Of a stretch of DNA of 64,000 bases, positions 50,445 to 61,199 are shown piece by piece. Position 1 is the first letter of the stretch. Every line of letters begins with the position of its first letter. Below the pieces are notes generated by a model. It saw nothing but the letters and a program-made list of their open reading frames with translations. It searched no databases and was not told the origin of the DNA. Origin of the DNA: Liolophura sinensis (lineage: Eukaryota > Mollusca > Polyplacophora > Chitonida > Chitonidae); NCBI RefSeq assembly GCF_032854445.1, contig NC_088304.1, positions 12,907,704 to 12,971,703 of the forward strand. The letters run 5' to 3'. Both the position numbers and the translations under genes were made by a program.

Positions 50445-50480
50445 CGGCGTTTAACACCAATCAAATAAATAAATAAAGAA
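50445..50480 (+). repeat. SINE-1 tail fragment
   Basis: cggcgtttaacaccaatc followed by (aaat)n. Confidence 0.65.
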
Positions 50481-50689
50481 AATATTTGAAGACAATCACT
50501 TTTGAGGGTGGAAGAAACCACGAAAAATAATGTAAATGGCAAATTACTTAGCATGGAAACTATATCTGAAATCGAAGGAAAACCTCATTTGTTTAGGGCT
50601 GTGGGAAGCATTTAGCCCATCAGCCAGTGAGGTAGATTCCACAATAACAATATTTATTGTTTTGTTTGTTTGTTTGATTTTTGTTTTGT

Positions 50690-50890
50690 TTATTTTTTTT
50701 TTTTTTTTTTTTTTTTTTTGGTTTTTTTTTTTTGGTTTTTTTTTTTTTGTGTTTTACGCCGTATACTCAAAAGTGTTTCAGTTATACGACTGCTGCCAGC
50801 ATTATGTTGGAAAGAAACCGGACCGATCCCGGGAGAAATCCAGGACCATCCATAGGTTTCTGAAAAACCTTTCAACGTACGACCAGAGAC
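50690..50890 (-). repeat. Poly-T run joined to a diverged SINE-1
   Basis: T/G-rich run up to about 50750, then reversed SINE-1 (tgtgttttacgccgtatact) through the body to caacgtacgaccagaga. Confidence 0.75.
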
Positions 50891-51364
50891 AATAATAATG
50901 ATCTCTGTCTTAAATTTATACAGGTAAAACACAAAAAGCATTCTTATTAAGTAAACTGTAAAGGATTTTGATCTTGAACGGAAGTTCTTTAGCTTAAATA
51001 AATCGTTATGATTGCGTTAAACATACTTTAGTTATTTTGTGTACGTGTATGTAGTTTGTTGCGAATATAATGCGATAAATAAACCGCACAAACCTAAGCC
51101 GTGTAAAATTAGGTCAAAACGCCGGTTCTGTTCAGAGATTGGAACGTCGTCACGTCAAACTGGTTCTGGTTCATTTATCTGACTGTCAACAACGTCAAGA
51201 AACTTTTACACTTTAAACGTGAATCACTGTGACCATCAATAACGTCACGAAAAGACAAGAGATGTACATTTTCCGTACAACTGTCCCATTGGACAATTAT
51301 TATGATTAATATAATAATATTTAATGAATTATTGCCACAAAGAAATCTTCGACAATATTATACG

Positions 51365-51580
51365 ATAACACGAGAATATAAAAGACTCACAGGATAGAGA
51401 GTAAAACCACGGCAGCAACGACATAGTAGCCAAACGGTGGTACATGTCCGGTTAAAGATGGCCTCTTTTTAATTCGCCTCAGTTTGGGTTTATTCTAACT
51501 GTTCGTGTAAATGCTGAAATAGTAACAAATTTCACGCCCCTAGTACCATCGTTTAAGCCGAATTAGGTTAAGAATATATT
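51365..51580 (+). repeat. Repeat-5 copy
   Basis: Contains aaaagactcacaggatagag, attctaactgttcgtgtaaa, cacgcccctagtaccat and gtttaagccgaattagg. Confidence 0.7.
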
Positions 51581-51899
51581 GATGTTAGATGCCATATATA
51601 AGACTTCACTGGTGATTTTTGACAACATTTTTTTACGAAATTTGAAAACGTTTTAAGTGGCATTTGAACCCGAGAAAACGTTTCAGCCAATACCCAGAAA
51701 CAAGCGAGACAGTGGCCTTGTTACATCTGAAACAAGATTTAGTCACGTGACTCGATTCGAAGCGGGATACCATGTTCTGCATGAATGAATATCACCCTCT
51801 TCAATGCCAAGGGCACCCGCATTACAAACATAACATGAAACAGAAGACAAATAGTTGGGAGATTTTGGGGGCGTCCGATAAAGCAGATAAACATACATA

Positions 51900-52235
51900 T
51901 ATAAACCTAAACGCTATAACCAAATCTGTCCAATTGTCGGTACATTTGCTGAAGATTATACGCCAACACAAGACGCAAACTGTGACAAAATCTGTCCAGT
52001 TGACCAGGTATATTCACTAAAGAACATAAACCGACAATTCAAAGACGCAAACACTAACCAAATATGTTCAAATGTTGGTACGTTTGCTTGAGATTATATG
52101 CCGACGAAATACGCAAACACTAACCAAGTAAGTTTAAGTGTTGATTCATTTGCTGAAGACTATAAACCATCAAAGATACAAACACTAACTAAATCTGTCC
52201 CTTTGTATATTTGCTGAAGCACATCTGTAAACTAA
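51900..52235. repeat. Tandem repeat, about 62-65 bp unit, about 5 copies
   Basis: Units around acgcaaacactaaccaaat and ggtacatttgctgaagatta, diverged from each other. Confidence 0.85.
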
Positions 52236-52674
52236 AACACATCAAGTAAGCATGGCTTAATTTGTGTAAAGTGTTTATATTAATCGTAGAAAGGTGATAA
52301 ACGTGTAAACGTGGTTATTTTAGTAATAGCAAGCATTTGACATTTGCTATGTAAACATGTCGTATGTTTACCACAGTAAACATGTTTACCAATTTGTAGG
52401 ATTCTTACACTTAATATAAACACAGTCATGTTTACAAGAATACATTTGATTAATGAAAAATCCACATGTGTGGACAGATCTGACATCTTTATTATAATGA
52501 ACACATCTTAGTTGAAAAAAACAACACCAGGACGCGCTCCGAAACCTTTAAATGTCTTTAAATGCGAAATACTTCTTTTTTTACTGGATGATACAAACAC
52601 TAACCAATGGTTTGACACATTCATGACGTAATCTCGGGTCCATATATACATTTTAAACGGGTGACACAAAAACT

Positions 52675-52830
52675 GTACCGTACGTGGGAAGGTCTGCCAG
52701 CAACCTACGGATAGTCGTGGGTTTCCTCCGGGCTCAGCCCGTTTTCCTCCCACCATAATGCTGGCCGCCGTCGTATAAGTGAAATATTCTTGAGTACGGC
52801 GTAAAACACCAATCAAACAAATAAATAAAT
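52675..52830 (+). repeat. SINE-1, head-truncated
   Basis: From ccgtacgtgggaaggtctgc to the caaataaataaatac tail; well preserved. Confidence 0.9.
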
Positions 52831-53311
52831 ACACAAAAAGTGTAAAAATGGAGTCGTGCACAACACATGTCCCTTATAGGTTTGAATCGTCAGAATATTT
52901 ATATTGGGTCTATCAAAGTCAACACCAGAACAGAAACGAATACCATCGTTGTATTGAAAATGGACAAAACAGCCCAAACCTGGAATGCAATGAATGGGTT
53001 TGAAAAACAAAGTAAGCTCAAGTTGGAATATGAAAAGTAAAATTTGTAAAAAAAAAAATGCCATAATTTTGTGGGAAGTGAACGAAATGCCCCCAGCCTG
53101 ATACTCGAGGTGTAACTTGTCATGAATTCAGCACGATGCACTGTTATGAAAAAAAGTGTGGAATAAAAACTTTTTTCCTGAATGGCGGACTGACAGTCGT
53201 GGGGTAAACGTACATGTATAGTTCCCTCTTGCACTGTTATGAAACTAATAATGGAATTGCCTCGAACAAGAATGAGCACAAAAGCAATATTGAAATTAGC
53301 TATCGTCTCAC

Positions 53312-53474
53312 CTCAGTTTCCGGAGCCTGGATAAAAGGAAATTTCTGTAAAATAGCAGCAATCGTCATTTTGGCTACCATCTGCGAAAATTTCATTATGA
53401 TACAGGTTCGGGGCCCAGCCCCAAATGGAAAGTACACATAGGGATGACGTGAGGCTTTCCGCTCTGGGGACCAT
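53312..53474 (-). pseudogene. CYP-C heme exon with altered signature
   Basis: Open throughout with the Cys ligand kept (FGAGPRTC), but the signature Gly two residues later is Ile and the following L-helix Glu is Val. Consistent with loss of constraint. Confidence 0.85.
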
Positions 53475-54710
53475 CTGCAAATAACCTTATATTAGTGCAT
53501 ATTCTTGAGTTATGATGAGCACAATGCGTTATGCGTAAGATAAAGTACTTTGTTATAATATTTTCAATGTAGTGTGTCCCATCCAGTATATGTCGGCGAT
53601 CGAGCTGACCAATGAAACTACACGGAATTCTGTTGAAGTGTGAAATTTAGCTTGTGTCGCATGGTTTACTAGGTCACATGACATAACCTTTTGACCACGA
53701 TAAACGGAAATATCCGCCCAGTGTGTCTGCAACTGTATTGCGAATTTCGCCAGGGTAATTTAAAAGAATGAAAGGACCTGGTACGGTATCGGTCCCAGAG
53801 ATTTACGATAAGAAAGTGCAAATTTCAAAATCCCGGCACAATTCTGTAAATTTCGGAATCTTATAGTATAAAACTTGGCCGAAGCACTCATGAAAGTTGT
53901 AATACCATAAGACAGATGGTTGCTTAGTAATAACGCTCCAAAAATGCTCTCTCGACCAAAAAAGCCAATTTTTCGTTTCGTTACCGTATGAAGATCAGCG
54001 TTAACCAGAAAAATATTTTTGCTGAAACCTTCATGTTTATATTCCTAATTGGGTGACAAAGTTTCATTTAGGTTAACGTTTGTCTGCTTAAGTAAAACGC
54101 AAACTTTATAATGTGATCAGTTTTGTCATATTTTAGCAAGTTTAAAATCTGTATTTCTGCCATGTCTATCAGGCATCCCCCACAGTACAGTGGACTAACG
54201 AATTCTCTGCAGACCGCGGAAATATATTCTTTTGTGAGTAAAGATAAAGGCCGTCTTGCATTAAATAGGTAATGTAATTCTTGTTTTGTTTTAGCGAGGG
54301 TTCCTCACAGCCCAATGGTCACTCGGGGGTCTGCTTGACAACATATAACATATGTATCGGACAAACCAAAAATTAGTCATAAATACAATTTTAAAAAATG
54401 ATACAGACAGACAATAGATAAAATAGACTGTACATATGTGTATATAATATAGGCAACGGCAGAAATGTTTACAATACTAACAAATAAATAATATCATATA
54501 CAATTAATAAAATGATACTGTAATAGAAGGACATAATGACTACTTGCTCAAATAGTTTTTAATTTTTTTTTTAAATTAACTATTTCAATATTTGCCGTTA
54601 ACTGAAAATATCTTTCAGTTTGCAATAAATTTATGTACGGCTTTAAAGATTATTTTGTTTTCATCATGATTTAATTTATCACAACCAAGTAATAATATAT
54701 TACAAATATA

Positions 54711-55058
54711 TTATGAACACGAAGGAATACATGTAAATATTATGTAGTTTACTACCTGGAGATATGGTTGATGTACTTTGTTCGAGCTTTCTTTGAGTGG
54801 CACATGCGGGGCATTCAAAGAAATAAAGAAATAATGAAGTACATTTTCACATAAATCATTACAAATCGGGCACGAGCGAACACTACTCAAACTGTACTTT
54901 AAAAGAGCGGTATTCACAGCACTAAGTACCATTCTCATTCTGCATTGGGTAACAGAGTAGTAAGGATCGGAAACGTTGTATAGACGAGTTATTTCTTCAC
55001 TTATCTTGAAAATTGCTTTATTATTCCAACTGAGGCATTGCGAACATGAGACGGCCAA
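54711..55058 (-). mobile_element. Probable LINE-like C-terminal fragment
   Basis: The 115-codon frame ends in a CPICNDLCENVLHYF pattern, like the C-x2-C...E...H knuckle found after the reverse transcriptase of many invertebrate non-LTR elements. The last Cys is not seen, so this is tentative. It lies where CYP-C exons 9-12 would be. Confidence 0.4.
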
Positions 55059-55587
55059 ATATTCCAGTCCTTCACAGTTTTGGGGAAGAAAGAGGAGAGA
55101 AACAACTGTATGCGAGTTTTAAAAAGTCGAACATTTCCCCTGTTTCGAAGGTTATGTGTTTGTATCAACGACATTTCTATCGTCTAGTATCTTTTTTAGA
55201 TAAGACAAGATTTAGATAGGATAAGATTTACAATTTTGTGGAAAAGTAGAAATGACATGACATGCAGTATTGCACAGCTATTACCATTCACCAACATATG
55301 AAATAAAAACCAACCAGTATGCAAATTTCATCCAGTTTAAGAAGTGGGCCGTAAAGCTCAATCATACCGATGGCTCCTTTCGTCACTGGTCAATCATTTT
55401 ACCTATCATTGGCAGAAAGAAGGCCTTGCGATGTTTGGTGTCAGACGTAAAGTGCAGCGCCTCTAACAGTGGTTTCATGAATGGAGACAAAACTGCAAAG
55501 CATATAAGAGAAATTAATTTCATTTAAATAGACTTTTGTCTTCAGTTTTTAAATTTTTCGACATCTACATAAAATGATATACACCGC

Positions 55588-55925
55588 TTCGGTGGCCTGA
55601 TGGCTTGAGCGTCCGTCTCGAAGTCGGGAGACCAAGAGATCAAACCTGGGCCGGGTTATATCAAAGGCTTAAAAAATGGTACTTGCAGCTGCCTCGCGTG
55701 GCGCTCATTAGACCAAGGAAACAGGACTGGTTGGCCCGGTGTGAGTATAATGTCAGGTGTCTTCAGCATGATACTTCAGTGATGGTAGCATTTTGGCAGC
55801 ATGGACTCACCCTACCACAAGAAGACACAATATATGTACACACACCTAATGACTCCTCGTCGTCATGTGATTGCAAAATGGTTAAGTACGACATTAAACC
55901 CCAAGCATCCATACATACATAAATA
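55588..55925 (+). repeat. SINE-3, full-length copy
   Basis: tRNA-like head (ggtggcctgatggcttgagc; B-box gagatcaaacctggg), body and a gtacgacattaaaccccaag end followed by (catа)-type repeats. It abuts CYP-C exon 8. Confidence 0.85.
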
Positions 55926-56344
55926 CATACAGTCTGTAATTAAATTTGGACAATTCAAACAAGGTGATAAATATACATCAATTACTGAATTGCAAAACGT
56001 GCACACATTTTTACGGGCGAAAATTTTAGAAAAATAACGGATGACTCAACTGAGTTAGAGATGGTACTGATAGTAAATTATATAATGCGAGCAGGGCATG
56101 GGGTATATTTGTCTTAATGTTAGGTAATCGATGTAGACTTATTGCGGTAGTAAATTAATTAAGACATAATTGCTTTGGTCAGACAATGTTTTGTTTTCTT
56201 TTTTCAAAGGTTGTTTGTCAACAAATGTGGGGCACTAATTGTGCGACATTACAGTAGAACCATTAAGTTACAGTATAGTCATTATTAGGGATTGCACTTT
56301 CTGAATATAGCGCAGATTCTAGTGCTGAAAATTGGCTGAGACCA

Positions 56345-56430
56345 CTGCGGGTTTCGAACCAGCGACCTCGGAGTCTGGCATCAAATCGTTAGCAAAACAT
56401 CAACCGTCTATACCACTCTACTACTGCTGG
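56345..56430 (-). pseudogene. tRNA-Ser-like sequence
   Basis: Minus strand has an A-box-like tagagtggtatagacgg, a possible GCT anticodon in ttttgctaacga, a long variable arm and a B-box ggttcgaaaccc. The acceptor ends pair poorly. Probably a tRNA pseudogene or SINE head. Confidence 0.45.
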
Positions 56431-57264
56431 CGATTTCCTGCCTGACACACAATGGAGAAGCAGATTGAGGTAAAACGGTAAATTATTTGTTAAAAATTAA
56501 TATTCGTCAGCTTTCCTGAATTCGGAATATTCATTGTCGTGAAACTTGTCCCTAAATTTATAGAACTGTTAAGCTATGCAGACTGAAAATGTTAACTGTA
56601 CACAACGATGCGGAAAAACAGTAAAGCAGTCTTACCCGTCAGTATAACTGGTATCCTGGCCAGGGAATTGATATCATAATTCCTTGTACCCATGGTGAGA
56701 AAAGGGTCGTTAAGATCTTTCTGGACGTCTGTATCAATACCAAATCCTACGGCACCTATCACTTCCATAGTCAGGCCCCCCATCACACTGGGGATTACAG
56801 GTAAACATTCGTTACATGACAAGACGTTTCGATTTTTATTATCTAATTCATTTGTACATATGTAATATCTCTAAAACCTTCGGTTTATTTGTACATATTT
56901 GGAAAACTTTCGTATGTATGTACAAAATATTTTGTTCATAAGTAAAAAAAATTAATTTACACAAACATGTATATATATTTCCATATGTATGTCAAATAAT
57001 TGCATACGTCCAATAAATATTTATTCCACCCATTCACAAAACCTTGTGGACAATGTAAATTTAGAGAATAAATACCAAAATGTCTTGCCACATTGAGGGC
57101 ATTCTGCAACATGTAATACATCACTCATAATAAATAAGTAAGACAATATCCACGGCGTGGCTGTAAGAAATATTCCAAAAGTTATACACCACCCAAAACT
57201 CAAAGACTGTCTGCTGAAATTTAAGCTCAAGTGACATTCATGTGCATACATACATATTCACTAA

Positions 57265-57495
57265 CTTCTGGTCCCCCAGAAGCCTGTGACCAGTGCGGTA
57301 GCTGTGAGTTCAAGCCCAGCTCATGCTGGCTTCCTCTCTGGCCGTACATGGGAAGGTCCTCTAGCAACCTGCGGATGGTCGTGGGTTTCCCCCGGGCTCT
57401 GCCCGGTTCCTTCCCACCATAATGCTGGCCGCCGTCGTATAAGTGAAATATTCTTGAGTACGGCGTAAAACACCAATCAAACAAATAAATAAATA
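57265..57495 (+). repeat. SINE-1, near-full, altered head
   Basis: From the agaagcctgtgaccagtgcg head remnant to a caaacaaataaataaataaa tail. In the gap between CYP-C exons 5 and 7. Confidence 0.9.
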
Positions 57496-58024
57496 AATTT
57501 GTGGTGCCAGTATGTACTTTTACGGATTACTCGTCGCTTTATAGACTCTGTGCTGTCTCGAAAGACAATTGGTTTTCTCATAAGCTTGAAAAGTGATGTA
57601 ACACGCTCCATACGAGCAAACAAGTACATATTTTCATTGGTCTAAGTGGACGTGTGTCTCAATTTAATATTCAATTAACTTACACACAGGCAGGGTATCG
57701 ACTACCGAGACTAACGATGGTGCACCGGTTTGGTACGTTAACTAGCCATATGAATTGGATCTGTGAGCCCCTGGAGGTAATAGACGGAAAGCTACAATCC
57801 TCTAAATGAGCAGAATGAAGGGGAAGGTGCAACTTACCAAGTTCTTAATGTTTGTTGTACATCTAATTGGGGTTAAACGCCATACTGACAAATAACTATG
57901 GAGAAGATCACCTCAGGTCACCAGGTACACGACAAACCGACACGACTTAAAGCCACAGCTTTGACCAGCACGCGGGAGCTTAGAATTCAGTCGAATGCGT
58001 ACTCATCAACTAAGCGCTAATGGT

Positions 58025-58291
58025 TATTTATTTATTTATTTGATTGGTGTTTTACGCCGTACTCAAGAATATTTCACTTATACGACGGCGGCCAGCATTA
58101 TGGTGGGTGGAAACCGGGCATAGCCCGGCGGAAACCCCCGACCATCCGTAGGTTGCTGACAAACCTTCCCACACAGGGAGGAGAGGAAGCCAACATGAGC
58201 TGGACTTCAACTCACAGCGACCGTATTGGTGAGAGACTCCTGGGTCATTAAGCTGCGCTAGCGCGCTAACCAACTGAGCCACGGAGGCCTC
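58025..58291 (-). repeat. SINE-1, full length with perfect target-site duplication
   Basis: Reverse orientation from (ttta)n to ccaactgagccacggaggcc. Flanked by aagcgctaatggt at 58012-58024 and 58292-58304, a perfect 13-base duplication. Likely one of the youngest insertions here. Confidence 0.95.
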
Positions 58292-58319
58292 AAGCGCTAA
58301 TGGTGTTGGATGTAATATA

Positions 58320-58480
58320 AAATATAATTGAAAACGTACAGCGGAGAGAGTAAACAAAGCATAATATTTAAGCATCTGTATATATGAAGAGTTAGAATAA
58401 AATCCCAAATGAAGTAAACTGAAAAGGGTCGAATTTCACCTGACCATTTGCCAAATATCACACTGTCGTCTAGTTAACAT
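58320..58480 (-). repeat. Repeat-5 copy
   Basis: Reverse orientation: gttagaataaaatcccaaat, ggtcgaatttcacctgacca, tatcacactgtcgtc. Confidence 0.55.
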
Positions 58481-58894
58481 TTAGTTAACATTAAAAAAAA
58501 TATTTTAACTGCATTTTCCTTGCAATAATATAAATGTACAACATAGCAATGCGTAGAGCTTGTGGTATTACGTGTCATTAACGAAAGGCAATATTGGCAG
58601 CAAAGTATGATTTAAGACACAGTTGAATATAGGTGACTGGCTAAAAGAAAGACTATAGTACTGTTGTTAATGCTGTAGATTTTGGCTCTATTACGTTGTC
58701 AGTTGTGTAACAGATATGCACACCGTATTAATGAAGTGGTCTTCTGTTCGCTTTCTTTTTGCTAAATTTTGCCGCAGTCATAGCTACTTTTGCCACAGTC
58801 AAAGCTACTTTTGCACGTAAGCCAATTTCGTTGTTGGCACACAGACTGCATTTCGCGGGAGATTTCTTTACATATAAGTATTCAGTGTGACGAC

Positions 58895-59140
58895 AACTAA
58901 GCACTTTGAGTAATTCTAGATCAATGACGTGTAATAAATTGCAATTAAGATTTATTTTTTTTACCCAGTACTCCTTAAGCCATTGTGCTAGGAGTTGGGG
59001 GGGGGGGGGGGGCTTGTGCGTTGCTACCTTTTAAGCAATTACACAAACAGCTAAAATAAATCCTTAACTAAGGTAGACAACCAGCTGGTCAATTACCAAC
59101 TATCATACTATCTTCGCAGCCTTCGTTTTACTTTCCATAC
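58895..59140 (-). repeat. Repeat-5 copy with G-run
   Basis: Reverse orientation: cactttgagtaattctagat, ccttaagccattgtgctagg, a run of G at about 58997-59012, and ccaactatcatactatcttc. Confidence 0.65.
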
Positions 59141-59499
59141 TGTAGACTATTTATATTTTTTTAAAAACTGTTCGATGTATACGTACGCTGCCCTACATTT
59201 TGGAACAGCGAGGCGACTTTGTAGGATCTGAAGTAACACAACTTTGGACTGTAGAAGCCGACACTCAATGATCGTGTTGACCAACAAAACTTTGTTGACT
59301 GTGAACACATCTTTCTACAAACTGAAGGCTAGGGTCAAACAGACACTTAACAGCCAGAACAAAATTAAGTTTGTCACCCATCTTTCCAGAACTGAAGGCG
59401 GGCGTGAGAACACTGCGCACAAATTTCCAGTGATTGTCTTATGACAATAAGCATCGACTTCTGGACGGATCCCATTGGGAAGAAAATCTGAAATAGCAA

Positions 59500-61080
59500 A
59501 GCCTTCCTGAACATTCTATTTGCAAATGAAGAGCAGCTCTTTTGCGAAGACGCTGCTGTTGTTGGGGATGGTGTATTCTTTTAATGGAGTACATTTTTAC
59601 AATGCACATGCAGCTAATATCTATGCCATACACTTCGTACCTGATGACTGTACATTGGTCTCTTCTTTCTTGTTGTTCCAATTTTCTTTTTCATTTGACG
59701 CATCAACATCAACGTTTCACAGGGCCATTTTTGTGAAAAGTGGTATGATAGATTTCAGCCTCATAACTTGACGTCAACTGCGGACCCCAGTTGCAAAGAA
59801 TAACGCCATTTAAAAAGAAAGAAAAAAACGTTATTTATCGGGTTGAACAAACCTCAGTCACTTTCCGAGTTCTTAAATTACCCGGCCAGTTTTCACAATT
59901 AAATATCTAATTAACATCAGTTGTTTATGACGTCATTTCAATCCGTGTACATACGGCCATTTGCTGTTTATTTATTTCACATCGATATGGTCAAATTCAC
60001 AAGTGTCAAAACTGCCAACACCACCCTAGCCCTAAATCTATATCCCTAAAACCTTCCACCGAATTCGCTAAACACAGCTTTTAAAGTTGAAATAGCTCTT
60101 ATATTACCCACAAATAAAGGATTACTAAAATAACGTTATAGGCTGTATAGATGAATACAAAGAAAAAGGTGATATGACGTCAACGTATCGGGCCCCTGGT
60201 ATTGTGGTCCACCTGACAGTTCGAATATTAGAGTGCATTTAATTCAGTGAATAAACATATGAAAAAAAAATAAGCAAACATAGTTTTAGAGAGACTGTTT
60301 ATTATGACCTTTCTCCTGACGCAAGCATCGGCCCCTATAGCACAGTTGGTAAAGCGTCCGCTTTGGTTGATCCAGGATCAATCCTGGTTCTAGTTATACC
60401 TAAGACCTTAAAAGAGGAAGTTGTAACTTAGCGTTCAGCATGAAGGAGATAGCGCAAAGACTGATTGACCCGTATCAGTATAATGGCTCGGGCGCAGCAG
60501 CTTACTTACCTTCGGTAAGGCATCTCAGTGAAGCAGCACTAGATAAAAGAGCGGCGGAAATACGTGCAGCAAAAAGGAGGCACATTACATACACCCTTAG
60601 GATTCTTTCGTCATCATATGACTGAAAATTTGTTGAGTACGACGTTAAACCCCAAGCACTCACTCACTCACTCCACACATTTGTATCAAGAAGTTTACAT
60701 TTATTTGATAAAACACCATTTTTATTTAATTATAGGGCGGAGGGGGGGGGGGGGGTTCATGCAACGATACTACGCCATTAGTCATCAGTAGCCAGATTTG
60801 AACTCTTTACAATGAGTCATTTCTATTCGCCGTTGTACAATCACTTCAAGTGAGATAAATATTTCACCATACAGTAAATCACCATTTCTGGGTCAGATTA
60901 GGCCGACACCTCACCGGCATCTTATTAGAGATATCTAGACCACGGTCGCACACATGTGGAAGGTCAAGTGGGAGAATGACTCAAACAAGCCTTTGACAAA
61001 CGTGGGACACGATGCTACGTTACACGATGCAATGTACGAGTGTTTTGCCACCGCATGACCTAATTGCCTTGTTTACATAT
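59500..61080. other. Region between CYP-C remnant and CYP-D
   Basis: By analogy with the A/B pair this would hold the CYP-C exons 1-4 and its promoter, but I find none of them. A SINE-2 copy at 60329 and a G-run at about 60733 are present. Confidence 0.5.
60329..60673 (+). repeat. SINE-2, full-length copy
   Basis: Forward orientation with the whole tRNA-like head (cctatagcacagttggtaaa, then tccaggatcaatcctggttc), body and the caagcactcactcactcact end. It defines the family for the reversed copies at 5430, 13474 and 26537. Confidence 0.9.
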
Positions 61081-61081
61081 G

Positions 61082-61089
61082 TATATATA
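61082..61089 (+). promoter_or_regulatory. Candidate TATA box of CYP-D
   Basis: TATATATAGG about 118 bases before the CYP-D ATG; a start site near 61115 would give a leader of about 85 bases. Confidence 0.5.
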
Positions 61090-61199
61090 GGCCCACATGT
61101 GCAGGTCAGTAGTTCTACCCGCGTAGCTTCTCCGATCCTTTCTTATTAGCCGTCACTTCATATCAAACTGAAGGAAGCAGACTGCGGACCCTGGCAGCC

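Larger units (their letters stand above)
48073..53300. other. Intergenic region between CYP-B and CYP-C remnants
   Basis: About 5 kb without a recognised gene. It holds SINE-1 pieces (48645, 49855, 50445, 50745, 52675), a poly-T stretch, a repeat-5 copy and a tandem array. The remaining sequence shows nothing I can name. Confidence 0.6.
53312..59487 (-). pseudogene. Cytochrome P450 pseudogene, CYP-A paralogue (CYP-C)
   Basis: Four exon-like blocks in gene order on the minus strand: exon 5 (59487 to about 59365), exon 7 (56787-56636), exon 8 (55492-55368) and exon 13 (53474-53312). Exons 7, 8 and 13 have exactly the CYP-A lengths and splice sites. Lesions: exon 5 lacks two bases near 59438 and has lost its normal donor; exon 8 has an in-frame TGA at 55385-55383; the heme loop in exon 13 reads FGAGPRTCII, losing the conserved Gly after the Cys. 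I could not find exons 1-4, 6, 9-12 or 14; the gap where 9-12 should be is only 1.9 kb and holds a LINE-like frame. By hand, exon 7 shares 36 of 50 residues with CYP-A and only about a third with CYP-B. Confidence 0.88.

Noticed and set aside
52899-53310. Possible final exon 14 of CYP-C
   Set aside because: No segment combines an acceptor, a phase 0 start and the ENGI-type ending seen in CYP-A and CYP-B.
57227-57484. Frames such as SSCWLPLRPYVGR and FDWCFTPYSRIFHLYDGG that recur many times in the window
   Set aside because: They are SINE-1 read on either strand, not protein genes.
60440-60625. Frame starting with MKEIAQRLIDPYQYN
   Set aside because: It is a translation of the SINE-2 body; the same peptide appears in other SINE-2 copies.
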